From Vibrio cidicii (GTDB lineage: Bacteria; Pseudomonadota; Gammaproteobacteria; Enterobacterales; Vibrionaceae): a stretch of 64,000 nt of DNA. Where the stretch lies: positions 2,666,001 through 2,730,000 of the forward strand of contig NZ_CP046804.1 of the NCBI RefSeq assembly GCF_009763805.1. The letters run 5' to 3'. Positions 41,624-50,398 of this stretch are shown piece after piece. Every line of letters begins with the position of its first letter. Position 1 is the first letter of the stretch. Made by a program: the position numbers and the translations under genes. The notes beneath the pieces were generated by a model. The model did no database searches, had not been told where the DNA came from, and saw nothing but the letters and a program-made list of their open reading frames with translations.

Positions 41624-44173
41624 ATGGCAGAGATGGCTTCCAGTAGCAAAATTTCCTTAAAAACCGCGGTCATTGTGCCTTTGGTGGTGATCTTTTTGCT
41701 CTCAATCAGCGTGGTGATTTTGGTGCAAAAGCGCAGTTACGAAGAGGCGGTACATGACCTCAGTGACAAGCAGCTCTCCTCTTTAACCGAAAACGTGCGC
41801 AACAGTTTAACCAGTTATCTCGGCGCCCCGTTTGACGCCGGGCTCAGTATGGCGCATACCATTGGCTTCAACCATTTGTATAAACCCGATGACACCACTG
41901 CGTTGCAGCACTACTTTCTGGACGCCTTCCAAACCATTTATGCCCCGATTGCCCAGCTAGACGTGATTGGATTTGGCTCGGAAGCGGCCGATTATGTCGG
42001 ACTACGTAAAGAGAGCGATGGCAGCCATACCCTGATGGTGCAAGACGATCGTACCAACAGCAAACTGGTGATTTATCAGGGCGACACCATCAGCGAGAAC
42101 ATCCGCTCTGTGATTGACAATTACGACCCGCGAGTGCGCCCTTGGTACACGCCTGTTGCCCAAGAGCGGCGCCCAATGTGGTCTTCCATATACGCCAACG
42201 CCGACGAAAGACAAGAAATCACCCTCTCTGCTCTCGCTCCGGTGTATGACAGCAAACAATTTGTCGGCGTGGTGGTCACCGATATTCGCATCAACACCTT
42301 CAATAATTTTCTCTCCGCACTGAAAGAAAAAACCAAGGCGTCGGTCTATGTCATGGACGAAAAGCAGCGCTTGATCGCACACTCTTCGCCAAGCAGCGTG
42401 GTCTCTTGGGGTACCGAATTGTCGAAAAAAGGCGACCGTTTGCTAGCAAGCGAAAGTGCCGACCCCATCATAAAACGCCATGCCGATGCGGTGAAAAGCC
42501 AACAAATGTTGGAGAAGAGAGCGGCGCAACGCTTTGAATTTTTGGGCCACGATGGGCGCTACTTCAGCCTGATCTCGCCCTACACCGACGAATATGGCTT
42601 AACGTGGTATATCGGTATTTCGATTTCTGAATCGCAGCTACTGGGCGTATTGCCCAAAGCGCAGCAAGAGAGCTGGGTCGTTGGCTTATCGGTGGGAACC
42701 ATCGGCGTTTTGTTCTGTATGGTGATTTTTAGCCGCATTACCCATCCCATCACCACCACGGCCACCGCCGCGAAAAACTTGGCCAATGGGCATTGGGAAA
42801 GCGCCATGCCCAAACCCGGTTTGATCTACGAAACCAGCCTGCTGGTCACAGCGTTCAATGAGATGGCCAATAACCTTCGAGTCTCTTTTAAAGCGCTGCG
42901 CAACCAGTTGGTTTATGACTCTCTGACCAAGCTCTACAGTCGAGAAGGGTTGATTGATGCGAGTCGTCGCGTGCATCCCTCTCAGAGCGGTAGCCTATTT
43001 TTGCTTGGGGTGAATCGCTTTCGCGACATCAATGACAGTGTCGGACATCACAAAGGCGATCAACTACTGATCAGCATTTCTGAAAGACTGAAAGACCTAT
43101 TTGATGATAACTATATCCTTGCTCGCACTGGAGGCGATGAGTTCGCCGTCTACGCACCACGAGTGACCAGCTCCGAAGAGATAACCTTGACCGTTAACCG
43201 GCTGCAACAGCTGTTTATCGCGCCATTTTATATGGGTGAGGAAAGCGTGGTGATGAAAGTGTCGATTGGGGTGGTATGTACCGACAGCGAGAGCGACATG
43301 ATCCGTTGGTTACGTAACGGCAGCATTGCACTGAGCAACGCGAAACAAGATCATACCTCGGTCAGCCACTACCGTCCCGAGATGGCAGATGCATCCAAGT
43401 TTCGCACCCAAATGCTGGCGCGCATTCAAGATGGCATCAACAGCCAAGAATTCATCCCTTACTACCAACCGATTATTGAACTGGAGAGCGGCAAAGTCGT
43501 CGGAGCAGAAGCATTGGCGCGCTGGCTGAGCAAACAAGGCATCGTATCACCACTCGATTTTATCCCGATTGCTGAAGACAGTGGCATGATTAAAGAAATT
43601 GGCAGCCAAATATTGCAACGCGCCTGCAAAGAGACCGCTCAGGCAATCGCAAATAACCTCTGGCAAAGTGACTTCCAGTTACACGTGAATATCTCCGTCA
43701 ACCAACTATCACGCGAAGATTTTGTCGCGGAAGTCGGGCAAATTTTGTTGGAAACGGGGCTACCCGCCACCAATCTCACTTTGGAGATCACCGAGTCGCG
43801 GCTGGTCGACAGTGCACCAACCACTTTGGAGAACATGCACAAGCTGCGCCGCCTTGGTATCGGCATTGCGATTGATGATTTTGGTACTGGTTACTCATCA
43901 CTGGCGTATTTGCATACCTTGCCGTTTGATTGCCTAAAAATCGATCGAGCCTTTGTCGATAAACTCAGCCGCGAGGAACTCAATAACTCTGTGGTCGCTG
44001 CCATCGTCAACATCACCCGAGGCTTTAACGTCAGTGTGGTGGCGGAAGGGGTCGAAACTGGCTTACAAGCCGAATTGCTCTCTGAGTTGGGCTGCCCGTT
44101 GGCTCAGGGCTTCTTGTACAGCCGCCCGGTCCCTTTTGCCGATTGGCCCAGTGATCTGTTATCCGGCAAGTAA
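41624..44173 (+). CDS. Cache-HAMP-GGDEF-EAL cyclic-di-GMP enzyme
   Basis: An 849-residue membrane protein. TM1 (about 13-34) leads to a large periplasmic Cache sensor (about 40-345). TM2 (about 350-369) and a HAMP segment (about 370-425) follow. A GGDEF domain has an intact GGDEF motif at 503-507, and an EAL domain has the intact EAL at 629-631 with DDFGTGYSS and the C-terminal EGVET. Both active sites look complete, so synthesis and breakdown of c-di-GMP are both possible. The RPWYTP motif in the Cache domain resembles amino-acid sensors. It is 73 bases downstream of ntrC with no clear terminator. Confidence 0.92.
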   Translation: MAEMASSSKISLKTAVIVPLVVIFLLSISVVILVQKRSYEEAVHDLSDKQLSSLTENVRNSLTSYLGAPFDAGLSMAHTIGFNHLYKPDDTTALQHYFLDAFQTIYAPIAQLDVIGFGSEAADYVGLRKESDGSHTLMVQDDRTNSKLVIYQGDTISENIRSVIDNYDPRVRPWYTPVAQERRPMWSSIYANADERQEITLSALAPVYDSKQFVGVVVTDIRINTFNNFLSALKEKTKASVYVMDEKQRLIAHSSPSSVVSWGTELSKKGDRLLASESADPIIKRHADAVKSQQMLEKRAAQRFEFLGHDGRYFSLISPYTDEYGLTWYIGISISESQLLGVLPKAQQESWVVGLSVGTIGVLFCMVIFSRITHPITTTATAAKNLANGHWESAMPKPGLIYETSLLVTAFNEMANNLRVSFKALRNQLVYDSLTKLYSREGLIDASRRVHPSQSGSLFLLGVNRFRDINDSVGHHKGDQLLISISERLKDLFDDNYILARTGGDEFAVYAPRVTSSEEITLTVNRLQQLFIAPFYMGEESVVMKVSIGVVCTDSESDMIRWLRNGSIALSNAKQDHTSVSHYRPEMADASKFRTQMLARIQDGINSQEFIPYYQPIIELESGKVVGAEALARWLSKQGIVSPLDFIPIAEDSGMIKEIGSQILQRACKETAQAIANNLWQSDFQLHVNISVNQLSREDFVAEVGQILLETGLPATNLTLEITESRLVDSAPTTLENMHKLRRLGIGIAIDDFGTGYSSLAYLHTLPFDCLKIDRAFVDKLSREELNNSVVAAIVNITRGFNVSVVAEGVETGLQAELLSELGCPLAQGFLYSRPVPFADWPSDLLSGK

Positions 44174-44241
44174 ATTGGTTGAAAAATCAGTTTATTGGCC
44201 AATAAGTTACGCACAAAATCGCACTAGCAACACAAACAAAA

Positions 44242-44268
44242 ATGCCAGCGTCTTGCTGGCATCTTTTA
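44242..44268. terminator. Bidirectional terminator between the GGDEF-EAL gene and hemN
   Basis: Stem ATGCCAGC/GCTGGCAT with a five-base loop, flanked by AAAAA on one side and CTTTTATT on the other. It overlaps the hemN stop. Confidence 0.85.
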
Positions 44269-45681
44269 TTGCATAGAGCATTCTTTCGCTAAATGACGCG
44301 CGAGAAACTGCTGTTGTCGCGCTTTGGCACGTAGGTATTTGTCAAAGCACATGCAGATGTTGCGGATCAGCAGACGACCACGCAGTGTGACACGGATTTC
44401 GCTCTCATCCACTTCCACCAATCGATCATCAATAAAAGTCTGCAGCAGTTGCAGATCTTCTTTGAAGTAGTGGTTAAACGTCACTTTGAACTGCGTTTCG
44501 ATCGCTTTTTTATCCAGTTTGAAGTTGCAAATCAATTGCTTAATTACCTCACGGCGCAGCAAGTCGTCAGCGTCCAGCGCGACCCCTTTCCATAGCGCAT
44601 GGCGCAATTCATTGACTTGAGCGTAGTATTTCTTCAGCTCTTTTTGATTCTGCGCGTAGGCGTCGCCAATCATCGAAATGGCCGAGACACCAAAACCGAC
44701 CAAGTCACACTCGCCTTGGGTGGTATAGCCTTGGAAATTACGATGCAACACGCCTTCTCGCTGGGCAATCGCCAGTTCATCATCCGGCTTGGCAAAGTGG
44801 TCCATACCGATAAACTGATAACCCGCTTCGGTTAAAGTGGTAATGGTTTGCTGCAAAATCGCCATTTTTTCTTCGGCTTTAGGCAGCATCTCATCTTTGA
44901 TTTTACGCTGCGCGGCAAATAACTGCGGCATGTGGGCGTAATTAAACACCGACAAACGACCCGGCTGCATTTGCAGCACTTGGGCTAATGTTTTTGCAAA
45001 CGACTCGCGGTTTTGCTTGGGTAAGCCGTAGATGAGATCAAGGTTGGTCGAGCGGAAACCGAGCTGCTTCGCCCGTTCGACCATGGCAAAAATAAAGGCT
45101 TCATCTTGCTCACGGTTGACCAGCTTTTGCACTTCCTTGTCGAAATCTTGCACACCAATGCTCAGGCGGTTAAACCCTTCTTGCCGCAAATGGTCGAGAA
45201 TATCGAGTTCAATCTCACGCGGGTCGACCTCAATACTGATCTCCGCATTGGCTTCAAAATCAAACTCTTCCCGCAGCAAGCTCATCAGCCGCGACAACTG
45301 TTTGGCCGTTAGAAAGGTCGGCGTACCGCCACCAAAATGCAGCTGCGTTACCTGTCGACCGTGCAAAAGTGAAGCGCGTTGGCGAATTTCATGCTCCAGC
45401 ACATCAAGGTACTCATCCGCTTTATGCGAATGGCGAGTAATCACTTTATTGCAGCCACAGTAGTAGCAAAGCTTATGACAGAACGGAATGTGCACATAAA
45501 GAGAAAGCGGACGCTCAGGGTACTGCGAGCATGCCATGTCATAGTCAGAAATGGTAAACGCTTCGTGAAACTCCAACGCCGTCGGATAAGAGGTATAGCG
45601 AGGACCAGAATAGTTGTACTTGTCCAATACCGCTTGGTCCCAAACGATCTGTTGGTTCGATTCAAGAGTCTGATTCGACAT
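44266..45681 (-). CDS. hemN: Oxygen-independent coproporphyrinogen III oxidase
   Basis: A radical-SAM enzyme of 471 residues that makes protoporphyrinogen for haem under low oxygen. The 4Fe-4S cluster motif is Cys68, Cys72 and Cys75 in PFCHKLCYYCGC. FGGGTPTFL and the HemN C-terminal domain follow. Slightly longer than the E. coli protein (about 457). It is the last of a leftward series behind the methyltransferase, yihI and DUF2489 genes, with a 141-base gap, so it may have its own promoter; I do not see a clear FNR box. Confidence 0.95.
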   Translation of the reverse strand: MSNQTLESNQQIVWDQAVLDKYNYSGPRYTSYPTALEFHEAFTISDYDMACSQYPERPLSLYVHIPFCHKLCYYCGCNKVITRHSHKADEYLDVLEHEIRQRASLLHGRQVTQLHFGGGTPTFLTAKQLSRLMSLLREEFDFEANAEISIEVDPREIELDILDHLRQEGFNRLSIGVQDFDKEVQKLVNREQDEAFIFAMVERAKQLGFRSTNLDLIYGLPKQNRESFAKTLAQVLQMQPGRLSVFNYAHMPQLFAAQRKIKDEMLPKAEEKMAILQQTITTLTEAGYQFIGMDHFAKPDDELAIAQREGVLHRNFQGYTTQGECDLVGFGVSAISMIGDAYAQNQKELKKYYAQVNELRHALWKGVALDADDLLRREVIKQLICNFKLDKKAIETQFKVTFNHYFKEDLQLLQTFIDDRLVEVDESEIRVTLRGRLLIRNICMCFDKYLRAKARQQQFLARHLAKECSMQ

Positions 45682-45822
45682 GGTGTTACTTCCGTAAAAT
45701 CCTGTGAGCCGCTATTTTGCCACATCCAAAATAGGGAGATAGCGCGACATTGTGGCTTTTTAAGCGCCAATCGTTAGAAGTGCTAGCGCGATCACGATAG
45801 CCCCGCACAGCAGGGCCATCGA

Positions 45823-46311
45823 TCAGATCATTTGAATGTTGATCTGGTTGTTGAGCGGCTGCACTCTTTTGCGCAGTGCTTTCAGCTCTTCGACAATCGC
45901 CTCACTAAGACGGCCTTCCGCCTTGTGACGCTCAAGGTTTTGCTTCATGCGCTCTTTTTTCTCAAGCGCCTGACGCGCTTCACCGCGTGGCATGTCTTTG
46001 ACGATATGATACAGCTCAGCAATCGCTGGGTATTCCGCATCAAAATCAACCCGTTGCTCTCCTTGCACATAATCCATGATGCAGTAGACACGAATGCTGA
46101 TTTCAGACAGATCGCACTGTCCTTGAATCCCCGCCATACACAAGATATTGACGTTATCGAAAATATTGGCATTGCGTTTCTCGATCGCCAACTTCTGATG
46201 CTGCTGTTGCAACTCCTTTTGCTTCTTTAACTGGAGCAGAAGGTAGCCTGCATAACACGCCAAACCCAGAATGATGGCACCACCAATTATGGCCAGTAAG
46301 GTGACATTCAT
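45823..46311 (-). CDS. DUF2489 membrane protein
   Basis: A 162-residue protein with one N-terminal membrane helix (about 4-27), then a charged helical domain (DUF2489). Function unknown. It lies eight bases downstream of yihI and is probably co-transcribed with it. Confidence 0.85.
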   Translation of the reverse strand: MNVTLLAIIGGAIILGLACYAGYLLLQLKKQKELQQQHQKLAIEKRNANIFDNVNILCMAGIQGQCDLSEISIRVYCIMDYVQGEQRVDFDAEYPAIAELYHIVKDMPRGEARQALEKKERMKQNLERHKAEGRLSEAIVEELKALRKRVQPLNNQINIQMI

Positions 46312-46319
46312 CGCGCTGC

Positions 46320-46866
46320 TTACCCTTTGTAGTCGTCCATGTTGAAGTCTTCAAAATCCGCCAGCAGCTCATCGTCTGAACGAGCTTTGCGCGTTGGCGC
46401 TTCATCTTGAAACTCTTCGTCATCTTCGGGTTCGAGCAAACCAAGTTGCTTCATCAACTGCTCAATGCGGTCCAGTTTCTCATCGACATACTGCTGCAAT
46501 CCGCGACCTAGGTTTTCACCAGCCTCAATACGATCAAGCAACACATTCAACTGGGCATCATTTTCCAGCATTTCGAGTTCTTGCTCTGCCGACAAACGGC
46601 GCTCTTGCTTGGTCAGCTTCTTCGCAGGCTCGACAATCAGTGGGATTTTCTTCTTGCTACCAAGACGTGGGTCTCGCACTTGATTGGCCGACTGTTTCTG
46701 CTTGGCTTGCTCTTCTGCGTTACGAGCACCGGCTTTCAAACCTTTGTGCTTTTTCTCTTTTTTGCGTAAACGCCCGGCAACATCCGACTCAGAAACGGTT
46801 ACGGGTAACTACAAATTCAGGCGCGCCTGCGGCACCTGGTTTTCTCGATTTTTTCTTACGACTCAT
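46320..46866 (-). CDS. yihI: Der GTPase activator YihI, broken by one +1 frameshift
   Basis: A very charged protein that stimulates the GTPase Der and so tunes 50S ribosome assembly. The main frame begins at KAGARNAEEQ and ends DFNMDDYKG. The normal N-terminus (MSRKKKSRKPGAAGAPEF) lies in a second frame from the ATG at 46866. Removing one base at 46793-46795 (GAAAC to GAAC on the plus strand) joins them to about 181 residues. The ATG overlaps the stop of the upstream methyltransferase gene (TAATG), so translation is coupled. Confidence 0.9.
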
Positions 46867-47504
46867 TACTGGGTCTTCCTCAGTAAAATTACATCTTTGC
46901 CAATAAATTCAAGTTCGAGCTTATCCCGCTCTGCCAGAAACTGAAACGTTGCTTGGCTAAAAAAGATCACATGCGTGGGATCATTTTTGTAATGCCAATG
47001 GGCAAACGCCTCAACATTGATGACCATTTTTGTCATCAGGCCTATCCAGCCTCCAGGCTTAACTAAATTCAACCATTGTTGCCACACCTGATCAGGTTGA
47101 TAGAGATGCTCAATCACCTCCGTGGCCGTCATGAAGTCGTACTGTTTAGCCAACACACTGGTTTGTGGGTGGTAATAAATGTCGTACAACGCCATGGTGT
47201 GACCACGCTCTTCCATCATCAATGAGAGCGTTGGCCCAGGTCCACAACCAAAATCCAAACCGGTTGATTGCGGCTCAATCCGTTCCAAAATAGGGTCAGC
47301 TATGCGCGCTAAAAAGCGCCGATAACCTGCATCCTGCGGATCATTCTCATGCAGATCATAGTGAGCTTTTTCGTTTTTTGCATCCAGACGCTGGTTAGGA
47401 TGGACAAACACCAAATGGCATTGCTCACACTGCAAATACTCGCGGCGTTTGTCGGCAAAATAAGGCTGAATGTGCTCATGCTGACATAAAGGGCAGGTAT
47501 GCAT
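46866..47504 (-). CDS. Class I SAM methyltransferase with N-terminal zinc ribbon
   Basis: A 212-residue protein. A CxxC-x18-CxxC zinc ribbon (Cys4, Cys7, Cys26, Cys29) precedes a methyltransferase fold with motif I LDFGCGPGPTLSLM. The ATG at 47504 has GAGGAAG upstream; the longer frame to 47675 would run into the Csr-type RNA terminator and is rejected. The substrate is unknown. It heads a leftward group with yihI, DUF2489 and perhaps hemN. Confidence 0.85.
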   Translation of the reverse strand: MHTCPLCQHEHIQPYFADKRREYLQCEQCHLVFVHPNQRLDAKNEKAHYDLHENDPQDAGYRRFLARIADPILERIEPQSTGLDFGCGPGPTLSLMMEERGHTMALYDIYYHPQTSVLAKQYDFMTATEVIEHLYQPDQVWQQWLNLVKPGGWIGLMTKMVINVEAFAHWHYKNDPTHVIFFSQATFQFLAERDKLELEFIGKDVILLRKTQ

Positions 47505-47605
47505 ACTGACTTCCTCAAACAGGGATGCGCAACATACCAGAAAGTCCAACAGGATTGGAGGGGCCGCGGGCAAAATATCACCAATTTCAGAAAAAAACGG
47601 CCGAA

Positions 47606-47956
47606 ATAAAAAAAGCGACAGGCATGCTGTCGCTTTCTGAACCGCCACAAGTGGCAAAAACTGTGTTGCACTCAATTAGTGCACCAATATTCCGTTTGTT
47701 TTTTGTGCTTTCCCTGCCAAAAGGTGTTGTTTGTCATCATCCTGATGAGTTTTGGCTTTCCTTCGACTTCCTGTATCAAGGCTTATCCGTTAAGCCTGGA
47801 TCCTTTGCACTGTCTTAACCTTTAGACGAGGTGACCATCCTTATCCGACCAACATCCTGTCGATCTGAGCTCCCTTCTCCGGCTTTCGAACAACTCCCTT
47901 GTTCGCATCCGTGGAGACCACCTTGGTCTGATTTCCTTTACCAGCGTCCTACTGAT
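47606..47956 (-). ncRNA. CsrB/CsrC-family regulatory RNA
   Basis: About 350 nt on the minus strand with 16 GGA motifs, many in hairpin loops. Examples are GAACAA-GGGA-TTGTTC near 47890-47905, AAGGCTTA-CGGA-TAAGCCTT near 47778-47796, and CATC-AGGA-GATG near 47736-47748. The RNA ends in a strong terminator, stem AAAGCGACA/TGTCGCTTT (47612-47636) with a T-run. Such RNAs sequester the translation regulator CsrA. In E. coli csrC sits between yihI and engB, the same neighbourhood as here, which supports the call. The 5' end is inferred from the promoter. Confidence 0.88.
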
Positions 47957-47962
47957 GGTGCT

Positions 47963-48107
47963 AATTTACTTGCTCATCAAATTGAAACAAGTCGCTTAGC
48001 GCGATTTATTGGATCTTTTTCAAGCTAAGTTAAATACTTTCTGATTTTCATAAAGTTAGAAAAACCTGGTAGACAAAGAGGCAAGAAGGAATGGCAAATC
48101 TCTTACA
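47963..48107 (-). promoter_or_regulatory. Promoter and possible VarA/GacA site for the Csr-type RNA
   Basis: Minus-strand -35 TTGTTT (47985-47990), 16 bases and -10 TAAATT (47963-47968), placing the start near 47956. About 140 bases upstream, TGTAAGAGATTTGCC (48093-48107) resembles half of the TGTAAG-N6-CTTACA activator site known upstream of csr RNAs. Both are tentative. Confidence 0.5.
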
Positions 48108-48179
48108 AAATGATCAGCAAAGTGTCCTGCAGCTAGGAAAGGTAGCGACGAAATAAGTGTGACTTTGCGCCACAAAGAG

Positions 48180-48206
48180 AACGCCCCGGTACCAGACCAG
48201 GGCGTT
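48180..48206 (-). terminator. Terminator of the cytochrome c4 gene
   Basis: Stem AACGCCC/GGGGCGTT with an 11-12-base loop and a T-rich tail on the minus strand. Confidence 0.8.
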
Positions 48207-48242
48207 TTCCTACAACATGTGCTCGAGCGGTTAGGGGCGAAA

Positions 48243-48860
48243 TTAGTGAAGACCACCAACGTATTGAGACAGCGTGTTAATGTCATCGTCGGTCAGTTTC
48301 TTCGCGATATCACGCATCATCGCATTCATATCGTTGCCACGGGATGATTCGCGGAATTTTTGTAGCTGAGCTTTGATGTAGTCAGCATGCTGACCGGAAA
48401 TTTTCGGGAAACCTGAAAGCTCGGTACCATTGCCGCGTGGGCCATGACACGCAATACAAGCGGTTAAACCACGCTCTGCGTCACCTGCGGTGTACAATAC
48501 TTTACCCGCATCTACGACATTTTCTGGTGTCGTGTTTGGAGAAATTGGCAGGGAAGAGTAGTAAGCTGCCAAATCTGCCATGTCCTGTTCAGTCAATGGC
48601 ATCGCCATTGCGCTCATAACCGGATCATAACGTCCTTGCTTACCCGCACTTTCCATACCTAATTTGAGATCTTTCAACTGCTTCTCAATATATTTGGCAT
48701 GCTGACCAGCAAGCTTTGGATACATGGTGAGTAGACTGTTGCCGTCAGCACCGTGACACGCAACACACGTTTGGGATTTTGCTTTGCCAGCCTCAATATT
48801 ACCTTGGGCCCATACTGAGCAGCTGGCTAAAAGACTCAAAATTAGCGCTAATTTCTTCAT
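48243..48860 (-). CDS. Dihaem cytochrome c4
   Basis: A 205-residue periplasmic cytochrome. The signal peptide covers about residues 1-18 (ending VWA). Two CXXCH haem sites are Cys32-Cys35-His36 and Cys135-Cys138-His139, and each half has the distal methionine region (MSAMAMPL and NDMNAMM). It passes electrons from the bc1 complex to a terminal oxidase such as cbb3. It is divergent from engB. Confidence 0.94.
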   Translation of the reverse strand: MKKLALILSLLASCSVWAQGNIEAGKAKSQTCVACHGADGNSLLTMYPKLAGQHAKYIEKQLKDLKLGMESAGKQGRYDPVMSAMAMPLTEQDMADLAAYYSSLPISPNTTPENVVDAGKVLYTAGDAERGLTACIACHGPRGNGTELSGFPKISGQHADYIKAQLQKFRESSRGNDMNAMMRDIAKKLTDDDINTLSQYVGGLH

Positions 48861-49019
48861 GACATTCCATTATAATTATCAAGCTTCCAGTACCACGGAA
48901 GGTGAACAGACCGAGTACACTCATGGTACAATAGGCGACCTTATGCCGAGCACGGTTATTTTACACAATTTCACAAAAAAGTAATCAATCGACTACACAA
49001 AGTCGAGATGGAGTTAACA

Positions 49020-49667
49020 GTGAGCGTAAAAATTCATTACCAAAATACGCATTTCATTACCAGTGCGCCTGATATCCGCCACCTGCCAGCCGATGAGGGC
49101 ATCGAAATTGCGTTTGCAGGACGCTCAAATGCTGGTAAATCCAGTGCACTAAACCGATTAACCAACCAAAAAAGCCTAGCGAAAACCTCAAAGACGCCAG
49201 GCCGCACGCAGCTAATCAACTTATTCAAAGTGACGGATGGCTGCCATATCGTCGATCTTCCCGGCTATGGTTTTGCCCAAGTGCCATTGGAAATGAAGCA
49301 GAAATGGCAAAGGTCGCTGGGTGAATATCTGCAAAAACGCGCATGCCTACAAGGACTAGTGGTGTTGATGGACATCCGTCATCCGATGAAGGATCTCGAT
49401 CAACAGATGATTGCTTGGGCAATCGAGAGCCGTATCCCTGTCCAAGTTCTTCTCACGAAAGCGGACAAACTCAAGAGCGGCGCACGCAAAGCAGAGCTGC
49501 TCAGAATTCGCCAGTTAGCGGCAACCTTTGGTGGTGACGTGCAAGTCGATCTGTTTTCATCATTGAAAGGGATTGGCGTAGATCAATTGCGAGCTAAACT
49601 CGACGAATGGTTTGCTCCAGCACTCGCTCATCTATTGGACGAAGAAACGGGCCAAGAAAACGACTAG
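49020..49667 (+). CDS. engB: Ribosome biogenesis GTPase EngB (YsxC/YihA)
   Basis: About 215 residues and essential in many bacteria for 50S assembly. It has G1 GRSNAGKSS (34-42), G3 DLPGYGFA, G4 TKADK. Two starts are possible: ATG at 49008 and GTG at 49020. The GTG gives the family N-terminus ([20 protein letters not shown]) and has TGGAG six bases upstream, so it is preferred. Confidence 0.93.
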   Translation: MSVKIHYQNTHFITSAPDIRHLPADEGIEIAFAGRSNAGKSSALNRLTNQKSLAKTSKTPGRTQLINLFKVTDGCHIVDLPGYGFAQVPLEMKQKWQRSLGEYLQKRACLQGLVVLMDIRHPMKDLDQQMIAWAIESRIPVQVLLTKADKLKSGARKAELLRIRQLAATFGGDVQVDLFSSLKGIGVDQLRAKLDEWFAPALAHLLDEETGQEND

Positions 49668-49692
49668 CCTCTGCGATACAAGCTTATCGATC

Positions 49693-49724
49693 AAAGCTCT
49701 GCCTGTGCAGGGCTTTTGTTTTTT
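49693..49724 (+). terminator. Terminator of engB
   Basis: Stem AAAGCTCTGC/GCAGGGCTTT with loop CTGT and one G-U pair, followed by TGTTTTTT. Confidence 0.88.
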
Positions 49725-50116
49725 CTGCCGCCAGAAACAAAAATCCCCGCCATCCTGGCAGGGAAACGGGAGAGAAAAATTGGTAATTATTGTTATGGGC
49801 CAGAGCATTACTGAACTGGTAACGGATTTCAAGAGTGCGCGCGCTGAGAATATTGGGCTACTGACTAAAAATCAGCCACAACAATTAAATCTAAATAACT
49901 GATATATAAGACCTTATGCCCAAAATGCTCACATTAAATATGCAGTTAGTTTTTTAAGAGAATTAATAATAGTGTGATTGGTACAAATTTACAGAACGGA
50001 TTTTCAACAACAAATACGGTAGAACACCATCAGAAACGGGATAAGCAAAGCAGAATAAGAGAAAAGAAAGAGGCACTGCTAATTTATTGAAAATTAATAA
50101 AATTTTATTTTAGACA
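49725..50116. other. A/T-rich gap between engB and Spot 42
   Basis: About 390 bases. A weak hairpin is at about 49745-49765. The rest is A/T-rich with no convincing ORF, RNA gene or repeat. Confidence 0.6.
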
Positions 50117-50223
50117 ATAAAAAACGCCCCAGTCAAAGCCTGACTGGGGCGGCTGAATCAGCCTAATCCAATAACGTGAAACAAAAGGTCTGAAAGATAG
50201 AACATCTTACCTCTGTACCCTAC
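50117..50223 (-). ncRNA. spf: Spot 42 RNA
   Basis: About 107 nt on the minus strand beginning GTAGGGTACAGAGGTAAG and TTCTATCTTTCAGACC, which match E. coli Spot 42. It ends in the terminator CGCCCCAGTCA ... TGACTGGGGCG followed by TTTTTTATT. An Hfq-dependent RNA repressed by CRP that controls carbon-use genes. Its place downstream of polA is conserved. Upstream TTGCAA-N16-TACATT (about 50231-50258) is a plausible promoter. Confidence 0.96.
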
Positions 50224-50336
50224 GAGGATTAATGTACAACAATTGGTCATAATTGCAAACTTTTTTTGTAGTTTATTTTCATGAAACTTTTATTAAGCTA
50301 CAACTCAACAGTTTCTCTTTGAACTTATTTAGATAC

Positions 50337-50366
50337 AAAAAAAAGCCAGAACTTGTGCTCTGGCTC
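50337..50366 (-). terminator. Terminator of polA
   Basis: Stem AGCCAGA/TCTGGCT with an eight-base loop and eight T on the minus strand. Confidence 0.88.
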
Positions 50367-50398
50367 ATACAATTTATTCGTTTTCGCCCAAAAAGTGA

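Noticed and set aside
47505..47675. Longer N-terminus of the zinc-ribbon methyltransferase.
   Set aside because: It would span the terminator of the Csr-type RNA, has no ribosome site, and the ATG at 47504 is preceded by GAGGAAG.
47663..47690. TGCACTCAATTAGTGCACCA as an NtrC site.
   Set aside because: It lies in the 3' part of the Csr-type RNA and forms one of its hairpins. No sigma-54 promoter is nearby.
49612..49902. Rightward ORF of 96 residues over the engB end and terminator.
   Set aside because: It starts inside engB in another frame and reads through the terminator hairpin; composition is not protein-like.
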